Below are positions 46,576 through 56,039 of a DNA stretch of 64,000 nucleotides, in pieces. Below the pieces are notes generated by a model that was not told where the DNA came from, ran no database searches, and was given only the letters and a program-made list of their open reading frames with translations. The stretch is from Corynebacterium confusum. Lineage in GTDB: Bacteria; Actinomycetota; Actinomycetes; Mycobacteriales; Mycobacteriaceae. The position numbers were made by a program, and so were the translations under genes. The stretch is from assembly GCF_030408715.1 (NCBI RefSeq), contig NZ_CP047202.1:1779907-1843906 (forward strand), in the 5' to 3' direction. How positions within the stretch are numbered: the stretch's first letter is position 1; every line of letters begins with the position of its first letter.

Positions 46576-47491
46576 ATTTGTGCTCTGCTCCCCAGAAGTA
46601 GATAAAACCCACCACGAAGGTGCCGAAGGTCCAGGACAGTAAGGTCAGCCAGGTGGAAAGGTCCGGGCAGGTGCCATAGATGGTGGAATTACGAATCGCC
46701 ATGAGAAAGATATACGCCGGGTTGTGCGACATTACTTCCTGGACGACCGGCGTGTGTGAGAAACGATCCAGCGAGAACATCACGCCGGACAGGAAAAACC
46801 AGGCCTGCGTAACAATCCCCATCAGCGCCTTGACGTCGGGGATCTCCGCGGTCAGGCGCGCCGAAATCATCATCAGCCCGCAGCCGAAGATGTGCAGCAT
46901 CAGGTAGAGCGGCACCACCAGGATGATGGTCCAATTAGGTGGCGTGCCCCACTGCGCCAAAAAGGCCAGGACCATGCCGATGAGTGCGGGCAGGAGGTTA
47001 TCGATGCCGGCGCGCAGGGTCTGCGAAAACGCCAGCGAGGCCCGCGGGAAGGCAAAGGTGCGGATCATCCCGCGGGACTTGGTAACCAGGCCGCTGCCGG
47101 CGGAGAACAGGCCGGTGATCATGCGCATGAACATGATGCCGAGGATGAGGTAGCCAATGAAGTTCTCGATGCCGCGGGAGGTCTTGAACAGGTAGCCGAA
47201 CAGGAATCCGTAGAAGGCCACGTCCAGGATCGGGTTGGCCACCAGCCACAGCTTCCACAGGCGGTAGTCGCGCGTGGAGCGCAAGGCCTTGGAGCGGGCT
47301 TCCGCGATGACGAAGAAGCGGCGCTCCCAGAGCTGCTGGAGGTAGGTCGACAGGCTGGGTCGGGGGTTGAGCGGTTTCAGCCCCTCCGGGGACACGATCT
47401 GGACCGGGCCGTCGGAATGGGTGATCTGCTCATTGAGCTTCTGGAAATAATCGACGCTCTGGGAGTTCTCCCGCTTTCGGTGACGGCTCAT
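46559..47491 (-). CDS. Polysaccharide ABC-2 exporter permease (Wzm/TagG type)
   Basis: A 310-residue ABC-2 permease with about six hydrophobic helices (LWLVANPILDVAFYGFLFGY, ENFIGYLILGIMFMRMITGL, FYALSNINPAL-like region TQAWFFLSGVMFSLDRF) and a late loop MSHNPAYIFLMAIR, all typical of Wzm/TagG/RfbD. It forms the channel for the assembled polymer with the ATPase that follows. AAAGGGGG lies 8 bases before the ATG. The N-terminal about 60 residues before the first helix are long and hydrophilic. High GC; the operon continues on both sides. Confidence 0.92.
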   Translation of the reverse strand: MSRHRKRENSQSVDYFQKLNEQITHSDGPVQIVSPEGLKPLNPRPSLSTYLQQLWERRFFVIAEARSKALRSTRDYRLWKLWLVANPILDVAFYGFLFGYLFKTSRGIENFIGYLILGIMFMRMITGLFSAGSGLVTKSRGMIRTFAFPRASLAFSQTLRAGIDNLLPALIGMVLAFLAQWGTPPNWTIILVVPLYLMLHIFGCGLMMISARLTAEIPDVKALMGIVTQAWFFLSGVMFSLDRFSHTPVVQEVMSHNPAYIFLMAIRNSTIYGTCPDLSTWLTLLSWTFGTFVVGFIYFWGAEHKYVRLA

Positions 47492-47564
47492 TTACTTCGG
47501 CCCCCTTTCCGTTGCCTCATTGTCTTAACGTACCTCTTTGTTTTCACTTGAAACTTCAACCAGC

Positions 47565-49658
47565 CTAGTCAATTTCCCTTAGCAAATGATAAAGGGTTTT
47601 TACTATCGCATCCGTGTCGCCGGATTGGCTGCGGTAGTCCAGTGTCAGCCCCGACAGCGGCGAGTCGGCGGTGACAATCCCCCACACGGGCGTGGTGGAT
47701 GCAGAATAATCGGAGTACTTCGACGGCAGGAACGGGTTGACGGTAAAGGCGGACCCGGTGGTCTCCGCGTCGTTAACCAGCAGCACGTCGTAGTCCTCCG
47801 TAGTAGCCAAAAAGTCCAGGTAATCCGCATAAGGGTAGGCGCGCACATCGACGGGAGCGCCTGGCGCCTCGGCGGCCTGCTGCCACCGGAGGGCATCGAC
47901 AGCCGCGGGGTCGCCGCAATAGATGTGCAGGACAAAGCGCTGGCGCGCGTTATCCGGCAGGGTGGCCAGCGCCTGCAGAACCGGGCCCATGCCGCGGTTG
48001 GCGTAGAAGTTGCCGAAGTAGGCGATGTTGATTTTGCCCGGGACTGCCTGGGCCCGCGAGGTACCCAAGGAAAACAGCTCGCGCGGCGGCGGGGTGTGCG
48101 GCCGGATGACGGACTTCGCCCGGGCTTCTTCTTGTAACCCCTCCGGGTACGGGGCCAGCATGACCTCGCGCTGGTTGGCGTTGGTAAAGACCAGGCGGTC
48201 GGCATGGAGGAGGGTTACGGCCTCCGTTAGGGCGAAGTGGGTATCCAGAGTAATCCCCGGCCACCGGCTGGACGAGACCGCCCGCCGCAGCTGCAGCGTG
48301 GTCAGCCCCGGGGTGATAGCACCCTCCCGCGGCTGGCCATCAACGCCGAAGCGCAGGGGATCGGAGAACTCGGCCTCCCAGTAAAGCCCCGGGTGCTTCA
48401 GTTTGACCAGGGCCGCGGCCACGTGGGAACCGGACCACAAGGCACGCGAGTATATCTCCTCGTAAGGCTCAGCGGATGTCATCCGCTTGCCGGCCACCCG
48501 CGCGGCTTTCCGGGCGAAGCTGGAGATCAGCGGCCACGCCGCGAAGGAAGGATCGGCCCGGATTTCGGTGTGCTGAGCCAGGTAGGGCTCGACGATAAGC
48601 TGCGTGGAGGGGTCCTTGCCCCGCACGCGGGACATATCCGCAAAGATGGCGTCGACCAGCTCGCCGCGTGCGGCAATGTGCTTGGCCACGACGTTGGCCG
48701 CGGTATCCGCATACGGCGGGAAGCAATAGGAGATCACCAGCCGGCGAGCCTTCTCCGTGCGCAACTCTGCCCACGGCAGACCCGGCACCTTGAGGTCTAC
48801 TGCCTCCGCGATTGCGCTGTCCACGTCCCCCGGATTGGTTTTCAGGTAATCGCGCACGAAGGAGAACTGGGCGGCCTCCAGGCTTTCGCGCGCCTGGGCG
48901 GAGGCCTCCGGGACTTTGATGCCGCGCAGGCTAGCGATGCAGGCCAGGCGCTGGCGCACGCTAAATTCGTACGAGCTGGCCTGCCGGCTGACCGACCCGG
49001 CGCGCTGGGTACGCAGGTAGGCGGCCCCGGCGAGCTCTTGCGGCACGCGCAGGGCCAGGTCCGGGTGCTTGAGCAGGTGCGCGAAGAAGACCACGTCCTC
49101 GCCGGAGTCCAGGTTTTCGGCGTAGCGGTAGCGGGTCAGGACCGCGCTGGGGACCACCTTGCAGGCGTTAAAACCCAGGGCCCAGGCGGTGCCGCGCACA
49201 AGCTGCGTGGTCCCCGCCAAGGCTTTGATGCGCACGCCCAGGCTCGTGGATTCCTCGCGCTGCCCGGCGCGCACGTCCACCATGGGCAGCAGCGCGCAGA
49301 CTCCCGGCCCAGCCATGGCCAGCCCCACCTCGAGGAAACGCGGTTCGAGGCAGTCGTCATCGTCGAGGAAGGTGACGTATTCCCGCCGCACCGCGGCCAG
49401 CCCGAGGTTGCGGGCGCGGCTAGCCCCTGGGGCATCGCTAGTCAACACCCGTAGGTTCAGCCCCGGGTGTTCCGCGCGCGCCTGGGCCAGGACCTCGTAG
49501 CTGCCGTCGGCCGGACCGTTGAGCACCACGATGACCTCGAAGAGCTCCGGCGCAAGCGTCTGGGCTGACAGGGATGCCACCACGGCCGGCAAACGCTGGC
49601 AGCCCTGGTATGAGGGCACGATGACGCTGATGCCCGGCTGGAATGCTCCGCGGCTCAT
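47565..49658 (-). CDS. GT2-GT4 fusion glycosyltransferase
   Basis: A 697-residue chain of two different folds. Residues about 1-250 are a GT-A domain: ISVIVPSYQGCQRLPAVVAS, EVIVVLNGP, YVTFLDDDDCLEP (DxD) and SGEDVVFFAHLLKH (catalytic ED). Residues about 305-697 are GT-B-like: RLVISYCFPPYADTAANVVA, RLVFTNANQREVML, INIAYFGNFYANRGMGPVLQ and a C-terminal FLPSKYSDYSASTTPVWGIV. The combination suggests it builds a disaccharide step of the exported polymer. It stops 4 bases into the start of the next gene to the right (49655), so they are coupled. Confidence 0.88.
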   Translation of the reverse strand: MSRGAFQPGISVIVPSYQGCQRLPAVVASLSAQTLAPELFEVIVVLNGPADGSYEVLAQARAEHPGLNLRVLTSDAPGASRARNLGLAAVRREYVTFLDDDDCLEPRFLEVGLAMAGPGVCALLPMVDVRAGQREESTSLGVRIKALAGTTQLVRGTAWALGFNACKVVPSAVLTRYRYAENLDSGEDVVFFAHLLKHPDLALRVPQELAGAAYLRTQRAGSVSRQASSYEFSVRQRLACIASLRGIKVPEASAQARESLEAAQFSFVRDYLKTNPGDVDSAIAEAVDLKVPGLPWAELRTEKARRLVISYCFPPYADTAANVVAKHIAARGELVDAIFADMSRVRGKDPSTQLIVEPYLAQHTEIRADPSFAAWPLISSFARKAARVAGKRMTSAEPYEEIYSRALWSGSHVAAALVKLKHPGLYWEAEFSDPLRFGVDGQPREGAITPGLTTLQLRRAVSSSRWPGITLDTHFALTEAVTLLHADRLVFTNANQREVMLAPYPEGLQEEARAKSVIRPHTPPPRELFSLGTSRAQAVPGKINIAYFGNFYANRGMGPVLQALATLPDNARQRFVLHIYCGDPAAVDALRWQQAAEAPGAPVDVRAYPYADYLDFLATTEDYDVLLVNDAETTGSAFTVNPFLPSKYSDYSASTTPVWGIVTADSPLSGLTLDYRSQSGDTDAIVKTLYHLLREID

Positions 49659-50284
49659 CGCAGCTTCTCCAATCCCTTGTAGAGGTAGGCCACGAGCGTG
49701 GCCGGTAGGTACTGTTTGATGGGCTTGGCCAGCGGCACCACCTTCTTAACCACCAGCGAGCCCAGGCTGGGCTCCGACAGCGTCGGCTCGGTAGGCTTCG
49801 GCTCGGGCTCCACGCCAGGACCGGCCTGGGCGGCCAGCCCCCGCACGAAGTCCTCGCTGGAACGGGTCGGGCTCAAAGCCGTGCCCAGGCGCAGGCGCAA
49901 CCAACCTTCGTCAGCGTCGAACCCGGTCACGCACACCTGCTCTTCAGGAACGTCTGCCCGCAGCAGCCCCACCATCCGCGCCACGTGTTCGTGATCTACC
50001 CAGAACTCCGCCTGCTCGTGGCCGGCGCTGAGCCACCGCGAGACGGCGTCCAGGGTGAGCGGCTCGGGAGTGTTGACCAGAATGAGCCGGCCGCCCTCGG
50101 CGGGCCACGTGTCTGGAAGCCCGGACAGGAAGATGGCATCCCCGGCCACGGACGCCAGGGAGACCGGCGCCTCGGAGTCGTCCAACACGACGACTGGCCG
50201 CGCGGGTTGCGCGGTGGACCGCTCTGGGGCTTGGGTATTAGTGCCGTATGCCGCCTGGTAGGCGTCTAGGCTGCTGATACGCAT
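49655..50284 (-). CDS. Unknown protein of the polysaccharide operon
   Basis: A 209-residue protein with no recognisable family. The middle is globular (GDAIFLSGLPDTWPAEGGRL, LTLDAVSRWLSAGHEQAEFW); the C-terminal part is a Pro/Glu-rich linker (VEPEPKPTEPTLSEPS) followed by a basic, partly hydrophobic helix (KPIKQYLPATLVAYLYKGLE), which could be a membrane-surface anchor. Similar tails occur on proteins that hold glycosyltransferases at the membrane, but no function can be claimed. Genes on both sides overlap or nearly touch it. Confidence 0.55.
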   Translation of the reverse strand: MRISSLDAYQAAYGTNTQAPERSTAQPARPVVVLDDSEAPVSLASVAGDAIFLSGLPDTWPAEGGRLILVNTPEPLTLDAVSRWLSAGHEQAEFWVDHEHVARMVGLLRADVPEEQVCVTGFDADEGWLRLRLGTALSPTRSSEDFVRGLAAQAGPGVEPEPKPTEPTLSEPSLGSLVVKKVVPLAKPIKQYLPATLVAYLYKGLEKLR

Positions 50285-50298
50285 GATAAATGTGCCGC

Positions 50299-51636
50299 CT
50301 ACCTGGTCGCGTTCTGCTGGTTGTGCTGCATGTGGACGTTGTTGCGCTCGATCCGGGCGAGGATGGCGAGCAGGTTATCCGGCACCACCTCGTCGCGCTG
50401 GTGCTCCACCCACTTCCTGCCGGCCTCGCCGACCTGGAGCATCTCCGGGTTCTTAGCGAGGCTAATCCACAGATCCGCCAGGGCCTCCGGGTGTTCCGGC
50501 TCCACGACGTGGCCGGCGCACAGCTGGTGGATGAGCGACGCGGCCTCTCCGGCCACGGCCGCGCTGATGTGGATGCCTAACTGCATGAGCTCGTAGGTCT
50601 TGGACGGGATAGCGCGCTCCAGGGCGTCCCAATCGGTCAGGTGCACCAGGGCGGTATCCGCCCACTCGTAGTATTCCCGGAGCTGATCGGCCGGCAGCCG
50701 GTGGTGGAATTCGACGTCGAGGCCCAATTCTTCCGCACGCTCATTCAGGGCGAACCAGGTAGCCCCGTCGCCGATCATGCGCAGGTGCACATCCAGGCCC
50801 TTGTCTTGGGCAATCTTGGTGGCCTCCAGGGCGTTTTCCAGCTTCTGGGCCCGTCCCAGCGTGCCGGCGTACAGCACGTTCAGTCCGCCTTCTCGCGGTG
50901 CCTTGACCTGCCGGTCGTAGTCCGACCGGGGAGCGAAGACGTTGCGGATGGTGGTCAATTCCGGCTTTGGCCCCGGCATAGTCCGGGCGAAGTAGTTGGC
51001 CAGGTAGTCGCTCTCCCGCTGGGTGGTGGTGATGACCCCGGCCGACTTGCGCAGCGCCGAGTACATGACTTTTTCGGTGGCCTTGGTCAGCACTTGGAGC
51101 GGGCCGCGGCTCAAGATCTTTTCGCGCAGGGTCCTCCGGCCCGTCCCGGAATTCCAGTCGCGGCTCTCGCGCAGCAGATCCGGCCAGGCGTCACGCAGGT
51201 CGATGACGTAGGGCACCCGGTGGATCCCCGCCACCAGCCGCGTCACCGCCGAGGTCGGCAGGGCCGGCACGGTACCGATGACCAAATCCGGCCGCAGCTT
51301 GCGGACCTGGTGCGAGGGGTTCAGGTGCATCAGCACCATCGAGGCGGCAACCGATGCCTGGTTAAAGATCCGCTGCGTCAGCGAGCGGCCGGCGGGAAAG
51401 AATCCCGAGCGGATGACCCGCTCCCCTGCGGGACCTTCCTCGGCGCGGCGCGCGGAACGGAAGCTGCGCTGGGCCAGCCATTGCCGGAGAGAGATCTTGC
51501 GCTGGTAGTGCGGGGGCGGCGCGATGACGGTGACCTGGTGTCCGTTGCGAATGAGGATCCGCGAGAGCCACGCCCACCGCCGCTGCGGTACCCCGTTTTC
51601 CGGATACCAGTACTGGGAAAGGACAAGGATCTTCAC
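50299..51636 (-). CDS. Family 4 glycosyltransferase (WbuB-like)
   Basis: A 445-residue GT-B protein. MKILVLSQYWYPENGVPQRR starts the acceptor domain typical of WbuB-like GT4 enzymes. Other landmarks are PYVIDLRDAWPDLL, GVITTTQRESDYL, LNVLYAGTLGRAQKLENALE and the donor-binding region ADTALVHLTDWDALERAIPS with KTYELMQLGIHISA. WbuB/WbbH relatives transfer Fuc- or HexNAc-type sugars in O-antigen synthesis. The start is ATG 51636; a 107-base gap precedes it, so a minor internal promoter is possible. Cytoplasmic, peripheral to the membrane. Confidence 0.9.
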   Translation of the reverse strand: MKILVLSQYWYPENGVPQRRWAWLSRILIRNGHQVTVIAPPPHYQRKISLRQWLAQRSFRSARRAEEGPAGERVIRSGFFPAGRSLTQRIFNQASVAASMVLMHLNPSHQVRKLRPDLVIGTVPALPTSAVTRLVAGIHRVPYVIDLRDAWPDLLRESRDWNSGTGRRTLREKILSRGPLQVLTKATEKVMYSALRKSAGVITTTQRESDYLANYFARTMPGPKPELTTIRNVFAPRSDYDRQVKAPREGGLNVLYAGTLGRAQKLENALEATKIAQDKGLDVHLRMIGDGATWFALNERAEELGLDVEFHHRLPADQLREYYEWADTALVHLTDWDALERAIPSKTYELMQLGIHISAAVAGEAASLIHQLCAGHVVEPEHPEALADLWISLAKNPEMLQVGEAGRKWVEHQRDEVVPDNLLAILARIERNNVHMQHNQQNATR

Positions 51637-51743
51637 GGCAGACTAGGTGCTTTCTCTCACGGCGGGATATCGGACTCTCTGCGACTCCGGGCTCTCGGCC
51701 CAGGGTATCTAAGATTATCTAGATTTCTTGGTAGCCACTTTGT

Positions 51744-53009
51744 CTACTTTAGTTCCGATTGCTCGCTCGGAAAGCTCAATTCAGCACTCCGAAGGAAAAA
51801 CGGGAGAGATTTGCCGAAACGGCGCACCCCCAGCCCCACCACGCGGAAGCCGTCCGGGAGGAAAACCTCCACCGTGCTTGACCCGCTCCCCGGCCGGGAG
51901 TCCAGGTACTTGTAGTAGCCCACCTCCGCTTGCACGGACTTCGGTACGCCCGGCAACGAGGCGCCGCCGGGGACTGGGTGGCCGTCCGCGGTCTGGATGT
52001 CCAAGGTGACCAGCCCTTGGTGGGGTCTGGCAGTCGGCGCGAAAATATGGTCAAGCTCCAGGCGGAAGGCCTGCAACGGCCGGGGCATTTCTAACCGGGC
52101 TGCTGCCCACACCAGAGTGGGCCGGGGCAGGGCATTGGCAGTGCGCTCATCCACGACCAGCGGCGCCACCGTGGGGAACAGGCGCTCCAGGGTGTCGCCG
52201 TCCTCGAAGCGCGGGTATTTGGACATCGCCTTGACCAAGCTCGACATGGAGGGCCCGTCCTTGGCGCGCAAGGCGTTGTCCTGGGACAGGTGGTTGAAGC
52301 GGACATAGCCCAGCTTGCGCGAATCCAGGATGACCGGGTTCTTCCGGTCCACCATGTTGTGTGGGGCCGGGCGTGGAGATTGCAGCTTCCCTCCTTCGCC
52401 AAACTGGCAGATGTACATCAGCCCCATGGAATTCATGGGGAAATGCGCCTGCCGCAGGTTCGTCACGCGCCCCCGGTGGAGGATGCCCTCCACCCCGAGC
52501 GGCAAGCTGACGGCCATCCCGCAGTACTCCGGCCGCACATAGCGCGCCATGGTGGCGAAGTACTCGGTGCTCAGCACGTCGTCATCGTCGAGCCGGTACT
52601 GTCCGAAGGCCTCGCCCGCGGCCACGTGCTCGCGCGCGATATCTGCCAACGGAGTCCCGGCCTTGCCGTCGGGCCGCTTATCGAGGTGCAGAAAATCGTA
52701 GCGCTGCGCCGCCGCGGCGAGACTGCGCTGGTATTTTTCCGGCAGCGACTCCGAGTAGGAGACCACGTGCACCACGTCGAAATCCCGCGCGGCCGCGGCC
52801 AAGGCCGGCAGTGTGTGCTGGATGAAGATCTCCTCCCGCAGGTCCAAGCGGGCCGGGGCGTAGAGTTCTTTTTTGTAATTCTCCACGCTCTTGGCGGTTT
52901 CGGCGGGGGATTTGGCGCCTGTGGTCGCGGCGCCGTCCTGCTGGGTCAGCCGCCACGACGTCGAGGTCGGGTTGAACAGGCTGTACCGCGTGCGTCCGAT
53001 GAAAAACAT
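51744..53009 (-). CDS. Putative rhamnosyltransferase-family protein (PF11316-like)
   Basis: A 421-residue protein beginning MFFIGRTRYSLFNPTSTSWR, the F-x-x-x-x-R-(F/Y)-S start common in the Rhamno_transf family. YRLDDDDVLSTEYF contains the acidic metal motif; VVHVVSYSESLPEKYQRSLA and VRFNHLSQDNALR are also seen. Family members are putative rhamnosyl transferases in rhizobia and actinobacteria; donor sugar is unproven. The C-terminal about 100 residues look like a beta-rich carbohydrate-binding extension (GYYKYLDSRPGSGSSTVEVF). 18 bases separate it from the upstream CgeB-GT2 gene. Confidence 0.75.
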   Translation of the reverse strand: MFFIGRTRYSLFNPTSTSWRLTQQDGAATTGAKSPAETAKSVENYKKELYAPARLDLREEIFIQHTLPALAAAARDFDVVHVVSYSESLPEKYQRSLAAAAQRYDFLHLDKRPDGKAGTPLADIAREHVAAGEAFGQYRLDDDDVLSTEYFATMARYVRPEYCGMAVSLPLGVEGILHRGRVTNLRQAHFPMNSMGLMYICQFGEGGKLQSPRPAPHNMVDRKNPVILDSRKLGYVRFNHLSQDNALRAKDGPSMSSLVKAMSKYPRFEDGDTLERLFPTVAPLVVDERTANALPRPTLVWAAARLEMPRPLQAFRLELDHIFAPTARPHQGLVTLDIQTADGHPVPGGASLPGVPKSVQAEVGYYKYLDSRPGSGSSTVEVFLPDGFRVVGLGVRRFGKSLPFFLRSAELSFPSEQSELK

Positions 53010-53027
53010 GGTGTGCTCTCCCCTGCC

Positions 53028-54980
53028 CTAGTCCTCGCCTGCTTCCCGGCCCACGAAGACGTGGTCCCGGTTGAGCCCGTAGCTTTCCACGTTCCCGTTG
53101 CGCTTGAGCGCCGAGGCCTCCACGTCCCAGGTGTGCCCGTGGGCGGCGCGGACCTGGATGTAGTTGAAACGGTCGGCCGAGTAAATCCTGCCGCCCGCGG
53201 CGGCCACGTCGCGCAGGAACTGGGTGTCCTCGCCCCTGCCGAGCTCCCGGAAGGGATGATCCACGAAGGTCTCCCGCCTGCCGGTCAGCGTCGCACCTAA
53301 GACCAAGTCGGTCCACAGGTGCTCGCGCCACGGTTTACGCAGCACCAGCTCATCGGTGTCGGCCAGGTACAGGTAGGACGCCTGCTTGCCCACGACCTCG
53401 GCCCCGGAATAGCGCAGGGCGTTGACCTGGTCGCGCAGGTAGTCCGGCCCGTAGCAATCGTCATCGTCCATCTTGGCCACGTAGTCACCGCTCGCCTCGC
53501 CCACCAGCCCGTTGAGGACCTCGCCCAGGCTCGCCCCCGCGGGAAATTCGCGGAAGAGCACACCCGCCGGGACCTGCTGTGGGGCAGCAATCCCGTGAAA
53601 TCCTACTAGAACCTCCAGCTCGACCTCGCGCTGGGCCACGATCTGGTCCAGGGCCTCTGGCACGCGCTCCGGCCGGTTGGTAGCCATGATGACCGTAACC
53701 TTCGGCCGGCCGGTCCATTCGTTATCCGCAGGCAGGCCTGCCGCTTGGACGATCTGCTCGGCGCGGTGGGTATAGGTGTGCCCCTCCCAAATGATCCGCT
53801 GGGCCTTATGCACCATCCGGTCCCGCGCGAGCGGGGAGCGCACCAAGGCCTCGATGCTCGCCGCAGCCGCGTCGATGGCCTCCTCCGCCTCCTCGCCCGG
53901 CTGTTCCGCGGGGCTGTCGATGCTCAGGACTTCGCCGGGGCCGAACAGGCGGGATATCCCCTCCGCCGGCGTGGTCGCGACCGCAGTGCCGACGGCGAGC
54001 AGCTCCACGACGCGGCGGGAAAACATGGTCGGGCTATCCGTGACGGTGTTGACGTTGAGGAAGACTTTGTAGCCGCGGTAGGCGCTGAGCATCCGCCCGT
54101 AGGGCAACGCGCCTACGACCCACTCGTCGAAAGGCGCCGGGAAGGTGTATTTGTCGTCCACGTCCTGGTTGCGCGAATAGATGGTCAGCGCCGAATGCAG
54201 GTTGTCGCTGGCTAGCAGCCCGGCGCGCAGGATGAACTCCATCTGCCGGGCCCGGTCCGGGAACTTGTGGTGGAAATAGGTTCCCGCAAAGCAGAGGTCC
54301 CCGCGCTGATAACGCCCGCTGACCGCCGTGCGGATGGGGTTGTGCACCCGGGGCTGGGCGGCGAAGGGAGCGACCACCACGCGGCTGTCTGGCAGCGCCT
54401 CCTGGTAGCGGGACGCGCAGGCGGCATCGGTAGTAGCGACGACCTCAAAGAGCTCCGCGGAAGCGAGAAAGTCGTCGAAGTGGGCCGGGTCCTCCTTGTT
54501 CCAGAACACCGTGGGGATGCCGGATACCCGGCAGTGCGCAACCAACTCGCGCAGGTTGTCCGAGGGAGCGTTGCTGCCGACGACCTGGTAGCGCCAGGCC
54601 CCGGAGTTTCCCTGCCAGGCGGACTCAACCAGCAGGAAATCAATGCCTTCAGCGATCTCCTCGCGCCAGCTCTCCGGGGACAGTGGCACCAGGTCGAATT
54701 CCCCTCCCCAGGCCAGGTGCGAGAAATCATCCAGGATGGCGCCCACCCGGTAATGGCCAAAAGGCTTGGGCCGGGACGTGTTTTCCGGGAACTCCTCAAA
54801 ACCCAGCGGATCGAAACCGCGGAGCTCGGCGCGCTTCATCTCCTCTACCCGCTGCTTATCCGCCGCGTCCTGCGAGGCCTTCAGCCGGAGATTCTCCCGG
54901 TGCTCCAGGTGCCTTCCCAGCTGCCGGAAACCGCCCTTGCGCAGGTGCCACAAGGCGGTCCGTAATTCGGAAAGGTTCAT
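53028..54980 (-). CDS. CgeB-like/GT2 dual glycosyltransferase
   Basis: A 650-residue protein, first in the long minus-strand operon. Residues about 75-415 resemble the CgeB/DUF3880 GT-B family: YRVGAILDDFSHLAWGGEFD, IPTVFWNKEDPAHFDDFL, YKVFLNVNTVTDSPTMFSRR and VELLAVGTAVATTPAEGIS. Residues about 425-640 are GT2: KVTVIMATNRPERVPEALDQ, YVAKMDDDDCYGPDYLRDQV and GRGEDTQFLRDVAAAGG. The CgeB plus GT2 pair is known from surface glycan loci. Its own N-terminus (1-70) is charged and may be coiled. About 200 bases separate it from the divergent hydrolase, leaving room for the operon promoter. Confidence 0.87.
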   Translation of the reverse strand: MNLSELRTALWHLRKGGFRQLGRHLEHRENLRLKASQDAADKQRVEEMKRAELRGFDPLGFEEFPENTSRPKPFGHYRVGAILDDFSHLAWGGEFDLVPLSPESWREEIAEGIDFLLVESAWQGNSGAWRYQVVGSNAPSDNLRELVAHCRVSGIPTVFWNKEDPAHFDDFLASAELFEVVATTDAACASRYQEALPDSRVVVAPFAAQPRVHNPIRTAVSGRYQRGDLCFAGTYFHHKFPDRARQMEFILRAGLLASDNLHSALTIYSRNQDVDDKYTFPAPFDEWVVGALPYGRMLSAYRGYKVFLNVNTVTDSPTMFSRRVVELLAVGTAVATTPAEGISRLFGPGEVLSIDSPAEQPGEEAEEAIDAAAASIEALVRSPLARDRMVHKAQRIIWEGHTYTHRAEQIVQAAGLPADNEWTGRPKVTVIMATNRPERVPEALDQIVAQREVELEVLVGFHGIAAPQQVPAGVLFREFPAGASLGEVLNGLVGEASGDYVAKMDDDDCYGPDYLRDQVNALRYSGAEVVGKQASYLYLADTDELVLRKPWREHLWTDLVLGATLTGRRETFVDHPFRELGRGEDTQFLRDVAAAGGRIYSADRFNYIQVRAAHGHTWDVEASALKRNGNVESYGLNRDHVFVGREAGED

Positions 54981-55171
54981 CGCTGGGCTCGTTTTCGGTT
55001 CGGGGGATCGTTGGGTTTTCGGTGGATTTCCGCTGGGTTACAGCGCCACAGAAAAATGTTAACTGCGAACATCTTAAACGAAGCCCGCTCACTCCCGCAG
55101 GGTTGTGGCTTAAGCCTGCACCCGTTTTCGCGAGCGTGTACAGGGTGGAACACGTGGACGCGGCAAAGCGC

Positions 55172-55177
55172 TAGACT
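55172..55177 (+). promoter_or_regulatory. -10 element giving a leaderless transcript of the hydrolase gene
   Basis: TAGACT fits the actinobacterial TANNNT -10 and ends 7 bases before the ATG at 55185, so transcription should start at about the first base of the start codon. There is no ribosome binding site between them. Confidence 0.6.
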
Positions 55178-55184
55178 TGTGCGC

Positions 55185-56039
55185 ATGCCTTTCGTCAGAA
55201 ACTACCGGCGCTACCGCGCGGATACCGTGCTCCACCGGTCCCTCGACGATTTCTGCCACGCCGCGCTCACCCCCGGCATCCAGGTCATTGGTTACGAGGA
55301 TGCGCTGTTGGAACTGATGGTGGTCGACCGGCAGGCAGCCACCACCATCGTGGTCTTCCACGCCGCCGCCGACCCGGCGACGACCAGCCTTCCGCTATTT
55401 GTGGGCCAGCAGTTGACCGAAAACCTGGACGCCAACCTTATTTTTGTCTCCGATCCGATGCTGGGGCGCAGCACCGCCATCGGGTGGTTCACTGGGTCGC
55501 CGTCCCTGCCCCTGCAGGACGACCTCGTCCGCGCCATTTCCCACATCCAGGACGGGCTGGGAAATGCAGAAAACCTCATCTTCTACGGCTCTTCCGCCGG
55601 GGCCTTCGCCGCGTTGTACTACTCCCACCGCTTCCCCGGTTCCCTAGCCATCGTGGCGAACCCGCAGACCACCATCGCCGGCTACTACCCCGGACACGTC
55701 AAGGCTTTTCTGGACAGCAGCTGGGCGGGCGCGCCGATTGAGGACATCCCCGCCGTCACCGACATCACCCCGCTCTACGCCGAATCCTTTCCAAACCACG
55801 TGGCCTACCTGCAGTGCAACGACGACGAGCTGCACCTGACCCAGCACTGCCGGCCCTGGAAGGACGCTACCGCCGACCACGCCGCGCGCCGCCGCTTCCT
55901 GGTCGGCGACTGGGGCCCGGGGCATGCCCCGCCCCCGTTTTATCTCCTCCAGGGAATCCTGGAATTCGCGGTCTCCCTGGGTGGGCATTGGGACGAGCTG
56001 CTGGCCGACGACATGTTCAGCGACAACATCACTGGCTAG
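55185..56039 (+). CDS. Alpha/beta hydrolase of the polysaccharide locus
   Basis: A 284-residue protein with no signal peptide. Core landmarks are TIVVFHAAADP, LIFVSDPMLG, IGWFTGSP, nucleophile elbow YGSSAGAFAAL (Ser about residue 140), IVANPQTTIAG and a C-terminal GPGHAPPPF with likely catalytic His. The same order occurs in the fusion protein at 29666 and the dead paralog at 39597. These are divergent from known lipases; an acyltransferase or deacetylase acting on sugar chains is plausible given three copies in one locus, but unproven. The ATG at 55185 was chosen since the -10 lies exactly upstream. Its stop overlaps the converging PP-loop gene by 4 bases. Confidence 0.75.
   Translation: MPFVRNYRRYRADTVLHRSLDDFCHAALTPGIQVIGYEDALLELMVVDRQAATTIVVFHAAADPATTSLPLFVGQQLTENLDANLIFVSDPMLGRSTAIGWFTGSPSLPLQDDLVRAISHIQDGLGNAENLIFYGSSAGAFAALYYSHRFPGSLAIVANPQTTIAGYYPGHVKAFLDSSWAGAPIEDIPAVTDITPLYAESFPNHVAYLQCNDDELHLTQHCRPWKDATADHAARRRFLVGDWGPGHAPPPFYLLQGILEFAVSLGGHWDELLADDMFSDNITG

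Noticed and set aside
48237..49454. 405-residue plus-strand frame over the GT2-GT4 gene
   Set aside because: Antisense to a well-supported glycosyltransferase; composition (His, Gly, Arg rich) is not protein-like.
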